A stretch of 64,000 nucleotides of DNA, taken from Apodemus sylvaticus (Eukaryota > Chordata > Mammalia > Rodentia > Muridae). The notes beneath the pieces were generated by a model that was not told where the DNA came from, searched no databases, and was given only the letters and a program-made list of their open reading frames with translations. The stretch covers positions 91,425,423-91,489,422 of the forward strand of contig NC_067495.1 of the NCBI RefSeq assembly GCF_947179515.1. Direction: 5' to 3'. Position 1 is the stretch's first letter, and every line of letters begins with the position of its first letter. Both the position numbers and the translations under genes were made by a program. This document shows positions 21,815-32,263 of the stretch, piece by piece.

Positions 21815-21913
21815 GTTTGCTAAGGAGACTAGGCTGGTCTTGGATTTGCTTTCATCCTTTTGCCTCTGCCTCCCAAGTACTGGGAATACAGATGTGCACT
21901 ACCACAGCTAGGC
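21815..21913 (-). repeat. B1 SINE fragment
   Basis: 'gcctctgcctcccaagtact' and 'tgtgcactaccacagctagg' are reverse B1. Confidence 0.75.
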
Positions 21914-21914
21914 T

Positions 21915-22128
21915 TTTTTATAAAGATTTATTTATTTTGTTTTATGTGTATAAGTGTTTTTGTTTGCATACACGTATGTAAGCCTTGTGTGTGTCTGGTG
22001 TCTTTGGACATCAGAAGAGTGTGTGGAGTGCGCTGCTGCTGGTGCTTGTGAGCCACCATGTGGGTCTTAGGAAGCAAACCAATATCCTCTGCTAGAGTAT
22101 CAAGTTTTCCTTCTGAGCCCCAAGGCTT
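21915..22128 (-). repeat. B3-type SINE
   Basis: 'aaagatttatttattttgtt' tail, then 'gtgagccaccatgtgggtct' near the head, as in reversed B2/B3 elements. The tRNA end is eroded. Confidence 0.75.
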
Positions 22129-22129
22129 T

Positions 22130-22600
22130 AAGATATTTTGGATTAAGTTGAAATCAGTTGCCCTATTCTTTCTGTAAGATCAGTCTAGGAAGATGACAAT
22201 GTGGGATTGTCTGTGTTTAGACTGCTTCGTGGGCCAAGAGCATCTGTGTGCATATTGCTGAAAGTGACCAGTTATCACCTCTTTATAAGGAAAATGCATT
22301 TTTTTTCAGAACCATAAGTTAAATAGTCTTCCCAAAAAGGGTCTTTAAAAGATCCCTTAGTCTGTTTCATTGCTTTAGATTTCTATTTATCTGACAAGGT
22401 TCTATTTATACTGTCTTCATTTCAGTATCTCTGACCCTGGCAGTCAAAATGCTTTTCTTCCCCGTTTCTTGTCCTAAGTTCATTGGTCAGGTGAGAGGTA
22501 GGAGAGAGACTAAGAAATACCGCCTGATCAGTGTCTTTTTACTTTTAGCTCTCTCTCACCTGGACTCACATTCAGGATAGCTCATCTTCACTTTAGTGTG
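22130..22600. other. Cenpi intron 4, no feature recognised
   Basis: No repeat or exon recognised in this stretch. Confidence 0.45.
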
Positions 22601-22604
22601 CATA

Positions 22605-22800
22605 GGCCAACAAGCTGGCTCATCATGCCTCAGTGCAAGCCTGAGACTTGAGTTCAGTCCTTGGGACCCACGTGGTGGACCGAGAGGACCAGTTCCCACT
22701 CTTCCACTAGTAGTCCTCTGACCTCCATGAATATGACACAGTATAGGGACACACACACACACACAAATATAAATGTAGAAGATAAAATAAAGATGTGAAA
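22605..22800 (+). repeat. tRNA-derived SINE (B3/B4-like)
   Basis: 'acttgagttcagtccttggg' then 'ctgacctccatgaatatgac', a CA run at 22750-22766 and an AAAATAAA tail fit a B3/B4-type element. Confidence 0.6.
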
Positions 22801-23394
22801 ACAGGCCCAGACTGGTTAAAGAGACAATGTTAAAGCTAGAATCAGGAAAATCGAATCTCCTGACTCATTGTAGTGTCTATGCCTACATTCCACAGTTTTC
22901 ACTAATGGTACAGCTATCACACCTACGCTTCAATACAGACTGTTTTCTTGTCTTTGCATATTAATGTATAACCTTCCATTCTGTTTACAGAAGTGGACGT
23001 GAGTGTGGTTATATGTGCTTTCACTTTAAAGATAACATACTTTCAAGTATTTTACTTCTGTTCTTTTCCTGGTTGGTTCTATGTGTTTCTAGATAGTTAA
23101 ACTAGACATAATGGATTTCTGTCCTTGAAGGTCATGGTTTCAGATACTTTTTCTCATGCCTTTTCAGAAATTTGTGATTCATTGCTTTCTGCTAAGATCA
23201 ATTTTACATTTGTGTCTCCCTTTAAAAGTTTATGTAGAATGGAAAGGCTTCTAAATTTTTTACCCTTTTGATATGTAAATATCTGATATCCAACCATAAA
23301 TTAAGGGTAGGAAACTTTTCCTAATGTATGGCTGATATTGAGGTGTTGTAAAATGTTTCAGGTTCTGGAAATTTGTAATCTCTGAGCTAAGTCA

Positions 23395-23512
23395 GTGTAG
23401 TAGTGTGCATAGGTAAATCTCAACACTAGAGAAACTGAGGCCGAGGATTGCTTTGACTTCAAGATCAGGGTAGACCACATAATAAAACTATCTTTAAAAA
23501 AAACAAAAAGGA
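23395..23512 (+). repeat. Degenerate B1-like SINE
   Basis: 'gtgcataggtaaatctcaac' and 'aagatcagggtagaccacat' followed by an A-tail retain the B1 order. Confidence 0.5.
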
Positions 23513-23539
23513 AAGAGAATGATCTCTGGCTTTTGTTTT

Positions 23540-23695
23540 ATTTGTTTGTTTATTTATTTATTTATTTTTGAGGCAGAGTCTCAGATTGTAGCTTGATGCT
23601 ATATAGACAGGGCTGGCCTTGTACTCAGAGACATCTGCTTGGGTCTGCCTCCTAAGTGCTAAGAAAAAGGCATACACCACCATATCTGGCTGTTA
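23540..23695 (-). repeat. B1 SINE
   Basis: (TTTA)n tail at 23547-23568, 'gaggcagagtctcagattgt', then 'gtctgcctcctaagtgctaa'. Confidence 0.75.
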
Positions 23696-23888
23696 CTTTT
23701 TCATTTTTATGTTAAATTGAAATTTCCTGAGGTCAGATGTTACCTTTGGAATTCCTTTTTTCTCTATTAGGTATTTCTGTATTGTTCTCCATATTAGACC
23801 ATTACATTTGTCTCTGGGAATATTGAAATGAGCCTTTTGGGAAGAGGTATGCTAGAAATGGCATCAGGCATGCATAGAGACTTTAGAT

Positions 23889-24073
23889 CCATGGTTCTCA
23901 GTCTTCCTAATGCTGTGACTCTTCAGTGCAGTTCCTCATGTTGTGGTGTTCCCCCAACCCTAATTTTTTTTTTCATTGCTACCTCATAACTTTAATTCTG
24001 GCACTGTTGTGAATCATAAATATCTGATATGTGACTCTCAAAGGGATTGCAACCCACAGTTTGAGAACCACTG
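23889..24073 (-). mobile_element. URR1-type hAT (MER1-group) non-autonomous DNA transposon
   Basis: The ends ATGGTTCTCAGTCTT and GTTTGAGAACCACTG form the inverted repeats typical of rodent URR1 elements. The 8-bp sites CTTTAGAT (23881-23888) and CTTTAGAC (24074-24081) look like the 8-bp target duplication expected for hAT transposons. It has no coding capacity. Confidence 0.8.
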
Positions 24074-24079
24074 CTTTAG

Positions 24080-24550
24080 ACTGTACACTCATTTTAGAAG
24101 TTACTGAGGAAACTAGAGTAAGTGTAGAATCCCCACTTTGCATTTCTTATCTGGCAAGGACGTAGTGGGAGGGCTGTTTGAAACTTTAAATGGTTACTGG
24201 ATACAAATGGGAGGTAATAAAACCTAGGATTGCCAGGAAAATCATTTTTGTTAAGATTTTTTATTTTTCCTTTTGTTGTTGTTGCTGTTGGTTTTGCTTT
24301 TTTTCTAATGCTATCATCATTGCTTTGCATCTTTTCTACAGAATGACGGTGTGGACATTGTTGGTAAATACTTAGAACTGTAATGAATAGAACTTGATAA
24401 AGCACATAGAAAGGAAGTGCTGGGCAGGATAGAGAACAAGAAGCAATGATCAGACTAGTACAGAATGCCACATCCCCAGCTAATCCCAAGGGAATGTGTT
24501 TCATTCTGAGACTTTCCCAGCTTTTAGGGAAAGTTGAGGTTGCCCACCTA
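24080..24550. other. Cenpi intron 4, no feature recognised
   Basis: Open frames of up to 136 aa occur here but show no recognisable protein or splice context. Confidence 0.4.
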
Positions 24551-24559
24551 TTTTGTGTT

Positions 24560-24778
24560 TCTTTTTTAAAAGATTAAATTTTAGTTGTGTTTGTGTCTGT
24601 GGGGTACAAACATATGGATTCTGGTGCCTGTAGTGCTAAGAGGCATCATAGCCATTGAACCTACAGTTGCAGGTGGTTTTGAGCCCCTCATATGGACCCT
24701 AGAAACCAAACACTGGTCCTTTGCAAGAATAGTATACACTTGTAACCCCTGAGCCATCTCTCCATCACCCCCCCCTTT
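24560..24778 (-). repeat. B3-type SINE
   Basis: 'ttaaaagattaaattttagt' tail and 'cccctgagccatctctccat' head mark a reversed B2/B3 element, diverged in the middle. Confidence 0.7.
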
Positions 24779-24804
24779 TTCAAAATTCAAGACAGAGTTT
24801 CTCA

Positions 24805-25035
24805 GGGCCTGGAGAGATGGCTCAGCAGTTAAGGTTCAAATCTCTGCACCCACATGGCAGCTCATAACTATCTGTAACTCCAAGATCTGACAGCATAACA
24901 GAGAAAGGTTTTTCTGCAGCCCTGGCTGTCCTGGTACTCATGCTGTAGACCAGGTTAGCCTGAAACTTAACGATCCAGCTGCCTCTGTTTCTCAAGTTCT
25001 AGGAATAGTGGTATGAGTTATCATGCCCAGCCCTT
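24805..25035. repeat. B3 SINE (+) fragment abutting a B1 (-) fragment
   Basis: 24805-24898 is a forward B3 beginning 'ggcctggagagatggctcag'. At 24899 it changes abruptly into a reversed B1 ('gcagccctggctgtcctggt' to 'gttatcatgcccagcc'). Confidence 0.75.
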
Positions 25036-25224
25036 TAAAAAAAATCTTAAATGCAACAACTCATAAAGATACCTGCTAGTAGCTTTAGCCCATTAATAAT
25101 AATCTATTGTGTTATCGCAAAAACTAAAGGGAAAACACTTTAAGATTTCCTTGTGATTGAAACGCTTTTTATTGTTGAAATATAATTCATATAATACTAA
25201 AATTTATGATGCTTTAAGAATTGA

Positions 25225-25310
25225 ATGTATTGGGATGAGGATATGGCACAGTGACAAGAGTACTTGCCTAACATGCATGAGGCCCTAAGGTTAAGCCCTA
25301 GGACTGAAAA
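25225..25310 (+). repeat. ID-like tRNA-derived SINE remnant
   Basis: 'gacaagagtacttgcctaac' then 'aggccctaaggttaagccct' fits the ID/tRNA-Ala order. Confidence 0.5.
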
Positions 25311-25414
25311 ACATCCACATCGAATCTTTTGCATATTCACTGAGTCCTGCAATCATCAAAATGATCAAATTGCTAAATATCTTAATCAAAAGGAAATGCT
25401 TTTCTCATTTCTTC

Positions 25415-25527
25415 TTTTTGAGATAAGTTAATGCTTTGTAGCTCAGGCTGGCTTCAAACTTATCCTCTTGTCTCAGCCTCCTGAGTGCTAAGATTACAGG
25501 CCTGTGCCTCCATAGTCAGCTCTTAAT
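25415..25527 (-). repeat. B1 SINE
   Basis: 'gctcaggctggcttcaaact' and 'tgctaagattacaggcctgt' are reverse B1. Confidence 0.8.
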
Positions 25528-25539
25528 GTCCTCCTAACT

Positions 25540-25625
25540 TTTTTTTTAAAAAGATTTATTTTATGTATATGAGTACAGTATACTATAGCTGTCTTCAGAC
25601 ACACCAGAAGAGGGAATCAGATGAT
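25540..25625 (-). repeat. B2 SINE 3' fragment
   Basis: 'aaagatttattttatgtata' and 'gctgtcttcagacacaccag' are the reversed B2 tail half. The head half is missing. Confidence 0.8.
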
Positions 25626-25700
25626 GGCGCAGTTGGCAAAGCGCTTACTAAACAAGAATGAGAACCTCCGTTTCGATGCCCAGCACTCACTTAAAAGTCA
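25625..25700 (+). repeat. tRNA-like SINE head, unassigned
   Basis: 'gcgcagttggcaaagcgctt' and 'gtttcgatgcccagcactca' resemble A- and B-box regions of a tRNA-derived element. Confidence 0.4.
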
Positions 25701-25708
25701 AGGGCAAG

Positions 25709-25905
25709 GGGCTAGACAGATGGCTCAGTCGTTAAGAGCACTAGCTGCATTGCCAGGGGACATGGGTTTAACTCCTAGCACCTACATGGTGCCTCACACC
25801 CTTCTGGAACTCTAGTAACAGGGATCTGACACACTCATCTGGCCTCAGATGCACATGTGACACATATATGTGTATGCAAACAAGATATCCATACATATGA
25901 AGAAA
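25709..25905 (+). repeat. B3 SINE
   Basis: 'ggggctagacagatggctca' through 'cctcagatgcacatgtgaca' is a forward B3. Confidence 0.85.
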
Positions 25906-25909
25906 GAAA

Positions 25910-26400
25910 GCCAGGTGGCAGTGGCATGTACCTGTAATCCCAGTACTGTGGAGATGGAGACCAGAGGATCCATATAGCTTGCTGAGCAGTCAGTCTATCT
26001 GAGTCTGTGAGCTCCAGCTTAATTGACAAACCATGTCTCAAAAAGTAAGGTGGACGGGGCTAGAGAGATGGCTCAGTGATTAAGACCACTTGCTGCTCTT
26101 CCAGAGGACCCAGCTTTGATTTCCAGCACCCAGTAGTAGCTTACAGCTGTCTCTAACTCCAGTTCCAGGGGATCCAGTTTCCTCTTCTGACCTTAGTGGG
26201 CTGTGCATGAACATGGTACACAAACATACACATAGGCAAAACACCCATGCATATAAAATAATGCAATAGAAATAATTTTTGAAAGGCAAGGTGGAGAACA
26301 ATTAAGGAAGATACCTAACACCAAGCTTTGTCCTCCACACTGATGCATGCTTACATGCACGCACATATGCATGCACATGACCATGTACACACCCAAAATA
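25910..26400 (+). repeat. B4 SINE split by a B3 SINE insertion
   Basis: The B4 body (25910-26045, with 'gtctatctgagtctgtgagc' and 'ccatgtctcaaaaagtaagg') resumes at about 26288 with 'aaggtggagaac'. A forward B3 ('ggggctagagagatggctca') occupies about 26056-26285. AAGGTGGA appears on both sides, consistent with a target duplication. Confidence 0.75.
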
Positions 26401-26508
26401 ATTTGCTTTTTAGTTTGTTTTAGAGAATTACGACCCAAAGCGAATAATAGCAAAGGAACGAATGAGATACTGAAATCCAGTTTAATTTAGAAGTGGTCTG
26501 TTTTCCAG

Positions 26509-26627
26509 GGAATGCTGTAAACTCACGGATATTGAAGTGCATGATTCCAGAAACTCACATATCAGAAGATTCTGTGGTTAAGGCAGTATCCTGGCTCTGT
26601 GTTGACAAGTGTTCTTCTAATACCAAG
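26509..26627 (+). CDS. Cenpi: Cenpi exon 5 (residues 118-157)
   Basis: 'tgttttccag' acceptor and GTAATC donor. It reads NAVNSRILKCMIPETHISED through CVDKCSSNTK and ends on a codon boundary. It lies in the conserved helical N-terminal half of CENP-I. Confidence 0.96.
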
Positions 26628-26895
26628 GTAATCTTTTTGGATACTTTGATGATAAGTCCTTCAAAAGCCACTTAAGGGCTAGCAAAGAAGAGCCACTTAT
26701 GGAGCAATGGCAGTGGCCTTTTGTACATAACCTGTGGTTTCAGAACAATACAGCTTGATAAAAGGATTCTGTTCAAAAAAAATTTTTATGATGAAATAAA
26801 AATCTGTCATCCAACTTGGTGCTAGAAGCTTTTAAGATAACACTGAGGGGGGAGTTACAGTTCTCTAAGGACAGTGTTTTTTCTCTGTCAAACAG

Positions 26896-27003
26896 GTACT
26901 TTTTTATCGTTGGTTGGTTGCGATGTTTGACTTTATTGATCATAAGAAGCAAATTAATTCACTCTATGGTTTCTTCTTTGCTTCATTGCAAGATGATACT
27001 CTG
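26896..27003 (+). CDS. Cenpi: Cenpi exon 6 (residues 158-193)
   Basis: Acceptor 'gtcaaacag', donor GTAAGT, phase 0 at both ends. It reads VLFYRWLVAMFDFIDHKKQI onward. This is among the best conserved blocks of the family, almost the same as human. Confidence 0.97.
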
Positions 27004-27598
27004 GTAAGTACATATCGACCAGCATTGAGCTTCAGTCAAATACTATATTTGTCCATGTTGGCATGCTACCTAATGTGTGCTCTATACTTGAAGATATGTT
27101 AAGAATACAGAAGGTATAAAGAATTACACAGCAGACATCTTTGCTGCACTGTCTCACAGATTACTGAATCTGTGTTATTTGCTGTATATCTTTTAAGAAA
27201 ATAATGTTATGGAGTTTTGTTGATTTAGTCCAGTGACTGCCATTTCCCCTTTTAAACCACATCAGAATCCTTCAGCTGACTTGGTCTGAATTTTCTTCAC
27301 ACTGCAAAAACTACATCAAAACCAGTAGGAAGGAAAATATATTTCACAAGTTGCAAATAGACCTATTTTTATTAAATAGGATAATTATTCCTATTAATAT
27401 ATTAATAATGGCAAGAAATCAATCTACTGGTCACCTAGAAGATTTCCAAGGGCAATCCGTAGTTTGCAGATCATGTAAGACACATAAGTAACCAAGTTCC
27501 TCTTGGCTTTGGGAATGGAATTCATACATTTTATTTGTGAAAATTCATGTTGCCATCCTGTTTCTTTCCTTGTACTAGGCAGGCATAAGTTTATTTTT
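27004..27598. other. Cenpi intron 6, 5' part, no feature recognised
   Basis: AT-rich DNA. No repeat or exon recognised. Confidence 0.45.
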
Positions 27599-27820
27599 TA
27601 TTAAAGATTTATTTATGTTTATGAGTGTTTTGCTTACATGTATCCTTGTGAACTGCCTGCAGGCTTAGTTCCCATGTGGTTCAGAAGAATGTGTTGGATT
27701 TCCTGGAATTAGAATTATAAACAGTTGTAAGCTGACAAGTGGGTACTGGGAATTGATCCCATGCCCCCTGCAAGAGCAGTAAGTGCTTTTAACCACTGAG
27801 CCATCTTTCTATTCTCAAAA
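27598..27820 (-). repeat. B3 SINE
   Basis: 'aaagatttatttatgtttat' tail and 'aaccactgagccatctttct' head of a reversed B3. Confidence 0.85.
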
Positions 27821-27894
27821 TTAAAAAGATTTAGCTTTTTGTAGTTCAGAAGTATAAAAATGTAGCAAGGGAATTAAAGAAATCCCATGAAGGT

Positions 27895-28130
27895 AACAAC
27901 TCAAGAGAGATGGCTCAGTGGCTAAGAGCAGCTGCTGCTCTTTCAGAGAGTGCCTGGGTTCCATTCTACCACTTATAAGGTGGATCAAAACTATCTTTAG
28001 TTTTGATCTTCTGTAACTTCAGTTCCAGGGGAATCAGGTGCCCTCTTCTGGCTTCTGCAGGTACTGCACACATGTAGTATGTAGATAGATAATGCAAAGC
28101 ACCCTACACACTTTTTTAAAAGTTAAATTA
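27895..28130 (+). repeat. B3 SINE containing a small hairpin
   Basis: Forward B3 from 'caagagagatggctcagtgg' to an AAATTA-rich tail. Within it GATCAAAAC (27983-27991) and GTTTTGATC (28000-28008) form a perfect 9-bp inverted repeat with an 8-base loop. Confidence 0.8.
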
Positions 28131-28261
28131 TAAAAGATGGCAAAATAAAACCATGAAGATAGTAATTACTATATGATATTTGAAAATGAAACCATATAAA
28201 TCAGTGATTAGTAAAGACATAAAAGATATAAGCATTGAGCCAGGCCTTGGAAGGGTGAATT

Positions 28262-28415
28262 GAACTTGAGATTTTCTTTAAAAGCCAGTTTCACTATGAA
28301 GCTCTGGCTAGTTTGGAACTTTTTATGTAGATCAGGCTGCCCTTGGGTTTAAAGGTCTGCTTGCTTCTGCCTTCCAAGTCCAGGTGTGCCACTATGTTCT
28401 GGGATTTAGGGCTTT
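28262..28415 (-). repeat. B1 SINE, diverged
   Basis: 'atgtagatcaggctgccctt' and 'gcttgcttctgccttccaag' are reverse B1. Confidence 0.65.
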
Positions 28416-28419
28416 GACA

Positions 28420-28855
28420 AGTAAATAGTGTTAGTTATAAGGGAAAGATTTCAGGCAGAGCTCTGAGATGTAGAAGTTGTGTTTTAAGAGACTACAAATA
28501 GACCAGCCTGAGTTAGTTGAAGTTTGGTATTGGGTGATAGTGGTTGGTAAGACTGAGACATGTAGGTTGGGAATAAATTATAGAGGTTTTCTTTTTTTAT
28601 TAGAAGTTGAACTTTATTGTTTTATGTTGAGACAAGGTCTCACTACATACAGAAAATAATTAAGACAGACAGCAAAACAATGTTTCAAAAATTCTCAAAA
28701 CTTGCAAGATAATGTATATAACTCTTTGATTTTTGTGTGGTCATAGATAAATGTATTAATCAGTATAGTCAGTTTTAGAACATGATCATTACCTAATTTA
28801 CTATAAAAATTATAGTACCATATAAAATGTGGCCTTTTATTTTATGTGGTTTGTT
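28420..28855. other. Cenpi intron 6, no feature recognised
   Basis: AT-rich DNA without a recognisable element. Confidence 0.4.
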
Positions 28856-28857
28856 TT

Positions 28858-29085
28858 ATTGTTAATTTTGTTAAGATTTATTTTATAATTTTTATTTATG
28901 TATATGTCTGTGTGAATGAATTCCATATGTATGTGGGTACCCTCAAAGGCCAGAACAGAGTATTGGATCTCTTGGAGCTGGAATTATAGATGGTGTGAGC
29001 TGCCTGAAGTGGGTGCGGAGACTAGAACTTCTAGGAGAGCAGGGATTGAGTGCGTTTAGCCACAGAGCCCTTTCTTCAGCCTCCT
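28858..29085 (-). repeat. B3 SINE
   Basis: 'aagatttattttataatttt' tail and 'agccacagagccctttcttc' head of a reversed B3. Confidence 0.75.
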
Positions 29086-29099
29086 TTTTAAGTGAAGTG

Positions 29100-29480
29100 T
29101 TTTTTTCTTAATACTTTAAAGAATACATTTTTGTTCAGTGTGTGTGCACATACACTTGCCAAGGCACATGTGTGGAGGTCAGAGGACAGCTTGAGGAAGT
29201 TAGGCCACTATTCCCACCATGTGTTCCCTGGGACTTGGAGTCCTCTTGGCAGGCTTGGCAGCAGACCCCCCCCCATTGAGCCATTTTGCTGTCCCCTACA
29301 TTTTATCTATTTTGTGTGGATATGTGGGTGTGCATTCCACACCATATGTGAGGAGGGCGGACAGCTTGCTGGACTTGCTTCACTATTTGCATCATTGTCT
29401 TGAACTTAGCACATTAGGCTTGGCAGCAAGTAACTGTTTTTTGTTTTTTTTACCTACTGAGCTGTTTTGCTTGATCATGA
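29100..29480 (-). repeat. Two adjacent B3/B4-type SINE remnants
   Basis: Each half ends in a reversed tRNA-like head ('cattgagccattttgctgtc' near 29275 and 'ctactgagctgttttgcttg' near 29455). Both contain 'aggcttggcagca', another reversed SINE signature. Confidence 0.6.
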
Positions 29481-29527
29481 CTGGCTTTTTAAAATGAGAA
29501 CTATATTTCTAAGTTTTTTTTTTAAAA

Positions 29528-29755
29528 AGAAAACATGATTTATTTAATTATTTTATGTGTATGAATGTTTTGTCTGTCCGTATGTACATGTCTTATGTGT
29601 ATGCCTGATGCCCCTGGAGGTCAGGAGAGGACCTTAGTTCCCCTGGTCCTGGAGTTAACAGTTTTGAGCTGCTATGTTGGTGGTAGGAACGGAATCCAGG
29701 TCCTATGTAAGAGCAGTAAATATTCTTAACCGCTGAGCCCACTCTTCAGCCCCTC
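29528..29755 (-). repeat. B3 SINE
   Basis: 'atttatttaattattttatg' tail and 'taaccgctgagcccactctt' head. Confidence 0.85.
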
Positions 29756-29902
29756 TTAAGTATTTTCTAACTGACTATATTTGTGTAAATATTACCTAGC
29801 TCAACAAATGGAAAAACACTCTAAGGGTTTTTTTTTTATTCTTTTGAATATGAAGAAAATAGTGTTCATAACAAATGTGTGTGAGTGTGTGTATGTATCT
29901 AC

Positions 29903-29959
29903 CATGGTGGACTGTGTGTGGGCGTGTGTATGTGTCTGCCATGGTGGACTGTATGTGAG

Positions 29960-29998
<39 letters not shown>

Positions 29999-30170
29999 CT
30001 GCCATGGTGGACTGTATGTGGACATGTGTATGTGTCTGCCATGGTGGACTGTATGTGGACATGTGTATGTGTCTGTGATGGTAGACTGTATGTGGACGTG
30101 TGTATGTGTCTGCCATGGTGGACTGAATGTGAGTCTCGGTATGTGTCTGCCGTGGTGGACTGTATGTGAG

Positions 30171-30201
<31 letters not shown>

Positions 30202-30330
30202 CTGCTATGGTGGACTGTATGTGGACATGTGTGTGTGTCTGCCATGGTGGACTGTATGTGGATGTGTGTATGTGTCTGCCTTGGTGGACTGAATGTGAGT
30301 CTCGGTATGTGTCTGCCATGGTGGACTGTA

Positions 30331-30388
<58 letters not shown>

Positions 30389-30480
30389 TGCCATGGTGGA
30401 CTGTATGTGGACGTGTGTGTGTGTCTGCCATGGTGGACTGAATGTGAGTCTCGGTATGTGTCTGCCATGGTGAACTTGTG
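29903..30480. repeat. Minisatellite: 14 copies of a 37-bp unit with TG expansions
   Basis: Copies of CATGGTGGACTGTATGTG start at 29903, 29940, 30003, 30040, 30077, 30114, 30151, 30206, 30243, 30280, 30317, 30392, 30429 and 30466. Spacing is exactly 37 bp except where a TG run has grown (63, 55 and 75 bp). Three unit types recur in order (TG-expanded, GGAC type, AATGTGAGTCTCGG type). Because the unit is rarely broken by stops, frames up to 257 aa appear on both strands; these are not genes. Confidence 0.97.
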
Positions 30481-30608
30481 AACATCAGAGAACAACTTTC
30501 AGGACTTGGTTCTCTCCTTCCACTGTGGGTTCCAGGAATCAACCAGAGGTCATCAAACTTATACTGCAAATGCTTTGTGCCTGCCGAGCCATCTCACTTG
30601 TGCTAGTT
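30466..30608 (-). repeat. B4/RSINE-type SINE joined to the minisatellite
   Basis: 'agagaacaactttcaggact', 'ggttctctccttccactgtg' and 'gcctgccgagccatctcact' are reversed B4-type signatures. The last minisatellite copy merges into this element's TG-rich tail, pointing to the SINE tail as the source of the array. Confidence 0.75.
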
Positions 30609-30619
30609 TCTGCTTTGTG

Positions 30620-30730
30620 TGTTTGAGACAGAGTGCCCTGTATAGTTTAGGGTAACCGTGAATTCACTATCTTCCTGCCTTCTCAAAAGTGTAGGGGCTG
30701 TAGTTGTGAGTCAGTCACCATGGCCATCAG
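30620..30730 (-). repeat. Degenerate B1-like fragment
   Basis: 'gtttgagacagagtgccctg' and 'cttcctgccttctcaaaagt' are the remaining signatures. Confidence 0.45.
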
Positions 30731-31185
30731 CATCATATTTCTTAAATTGATTTTCATAGACTTTAATAGGATTCTGACTGCAGTGACTCAGATGTGGCAG
30801 TTAAATATTTGCCAACAAGGCAACTACAACAAATGAGATGCATATGGATTTTTCCTTTCTAGATGTGATTAAAGGAGAATGTCAGATTCCCCATAATACC
30901 AGCTGGAGCCTCAGGCCAGCAATTGGATGGCATTCATTTTTGTATTCAATATTATGAATACTGTTGCTAATGGCTCATATCCTAGGGGTGTGAGGTAATG
31001 AATTTGTACCGAAATGTAAATTCTTTCTTCTTAAAATTATGTTTAGATTCTATCTGAATCCATTCCTAAGTGCAGAAAAAGCAGTTTAGAATATGCTATC
31101 CTTCAAAGCATAGGGTGATGACTCCTCATATGCAAATTTGTTTAAAGACTATCATTGTGTTGTTTTTTTTGAAAAACTAGTGTAT
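30730..31185. other. Cenpi intron 6, no feature recognised
   Basis: No exon or repeat recognised. Confidence 0.4.
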
Positions 31186-31189
31186 TGTT

Positions 31190-31375
31190 ATTTGTATATA
31201 TGTGTGTACATGTGCACGCATGTGGGTCTGATTTATGCGTTTGAGTGTGACTGCACTTACTACTGCAAGCATGTAAAGACCAAGGAAACTAACTTCTGGT
31301 CGTTGGTTCGTTCCTTCCAGTGTTTAGTCCAGGAATCAGGTTTAGACAGCTGAGCTTTGATCTGCTGGGCCTTCT
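31190..31375 (-). repeat. B3/B4-type SINE, diverged
   Basis: 'acatgtgcacgcatgtgggt' tail region, then 'tcgttccttccagtgtttag' and a worn tRNA-like end. Confidence 0.5.
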
Positions 31376-31402
31376 TTTCTGGTTCCACTAAACAGTTGAC
31401 CT

Positions 31403-31546
31403 TTTATTTTTTTTTTCTTTTTTGAGTTAAGCTTTGTCTATCCTGGAACCTGATACATAGACCAGGGTGGCCTTGAACTCACAGAGATCTGCCTGTTTCT
31501 GCCTCCCAAGTCCTGGGATTAAAGCTCTGAACCACCATGCTAACCT
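31403..31546 (-). repeat. B1 SINE
   Basis: T-tail, then 'atagaccagggtggccttga' and 'cctgggattaaagctctgaa'. Confidence 0.9.
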
Positions 31547-31732
31547 ATAATTGACTTTTTCACGTTTGGTCATTGACAGCAAGTACTGACAAACTTAAAG
31601 GTCCAGAAGTAAATATGTTTACATGTGAGGGTCATATTATTTTAGTTACAATAGGTATAAATTTCAAACTAGCTATTGGCAGTGCAGGACTGAGTGGGAG
31701 TTGCATCTACCCCCTGCCTGCTTGCCAGCCTG

Positions 31733-31880
31733 CCCATCCATCCATCCATCCATCCATCCGTCTGTGACAGGGTCTCAAGTATCTCAGGCTGGCTTCCTAC
31801 TAGCTATGTAGCTGAGTAAACTTCTTAAACTTCTGATCTTATTTCTACCACAAGAGTGCCAGGATTATACGTCTGAACCA
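31733..31880 (-). repeat. (CCAT)n run followed by a degenerate B1
   Basis: Seven CCAT-type units at about 31734-31760, then reversed B1 traces ('tgtgacagggtctcaagtat', 'gtgccaggattatacgtctg'). Confidence 0.65.
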
Positions 31881-32104
31881 GCAGACCTATATGTAAACCG
31901 AAGGCTTTATGAATGCTGGGTAAACCCTCTATCAAGTGAATTATGCTTTCAGCAGATGGACACTTAAAATGAAGATCAGTCATCCAGCAACTTAATAAAA
32001 ATTGTATTGAGTGGATACTATTTGCCAAACTATAGACAAGTTGTTGCTTAAATTATGGTATAAGTGGGTGGCGTTAGAACTCAAAGACAACTTCTACTTA
32101 ACCC

Positions 32105-32245
32105 AAGGAAGTCAGAGTGGGAATTAGGTCCCTTGGAACTAGAGTTACAGATGATTTTGAGCTGCTTTTTTGTGTGCTGGAAATCAAATTGGCATCCTCT
32201 GGAAGAACAAGTGCTCTTAGCCTATGAGCTTAGCCCCAAGGATAA
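32105..32245 (-). repeat. B3 SINE, head-side fragment
   Basis: 'gaactagagttacagatgat' and 'cctatgagcttagcccc' fit a reversed B3. Confidence 0.65.
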
Positions 32246-32263
32246 AAGTTTAATCGTGTATCT

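Noticed and set aside
24094..24504. 136-aa reverse frame
   Set aside because: AT-rich intronic DNA with no family resemblance; chance open frame.
29796..30569. Long open frames (257 aa on the reverse strand, 184 aa forward) rich in Thr-His or Val-Cys
   Set aside because: They follow the 37-bp minisatellite and TG runs. Frames are open on both strands at once and show repeat composition only, with no start context or homologue.
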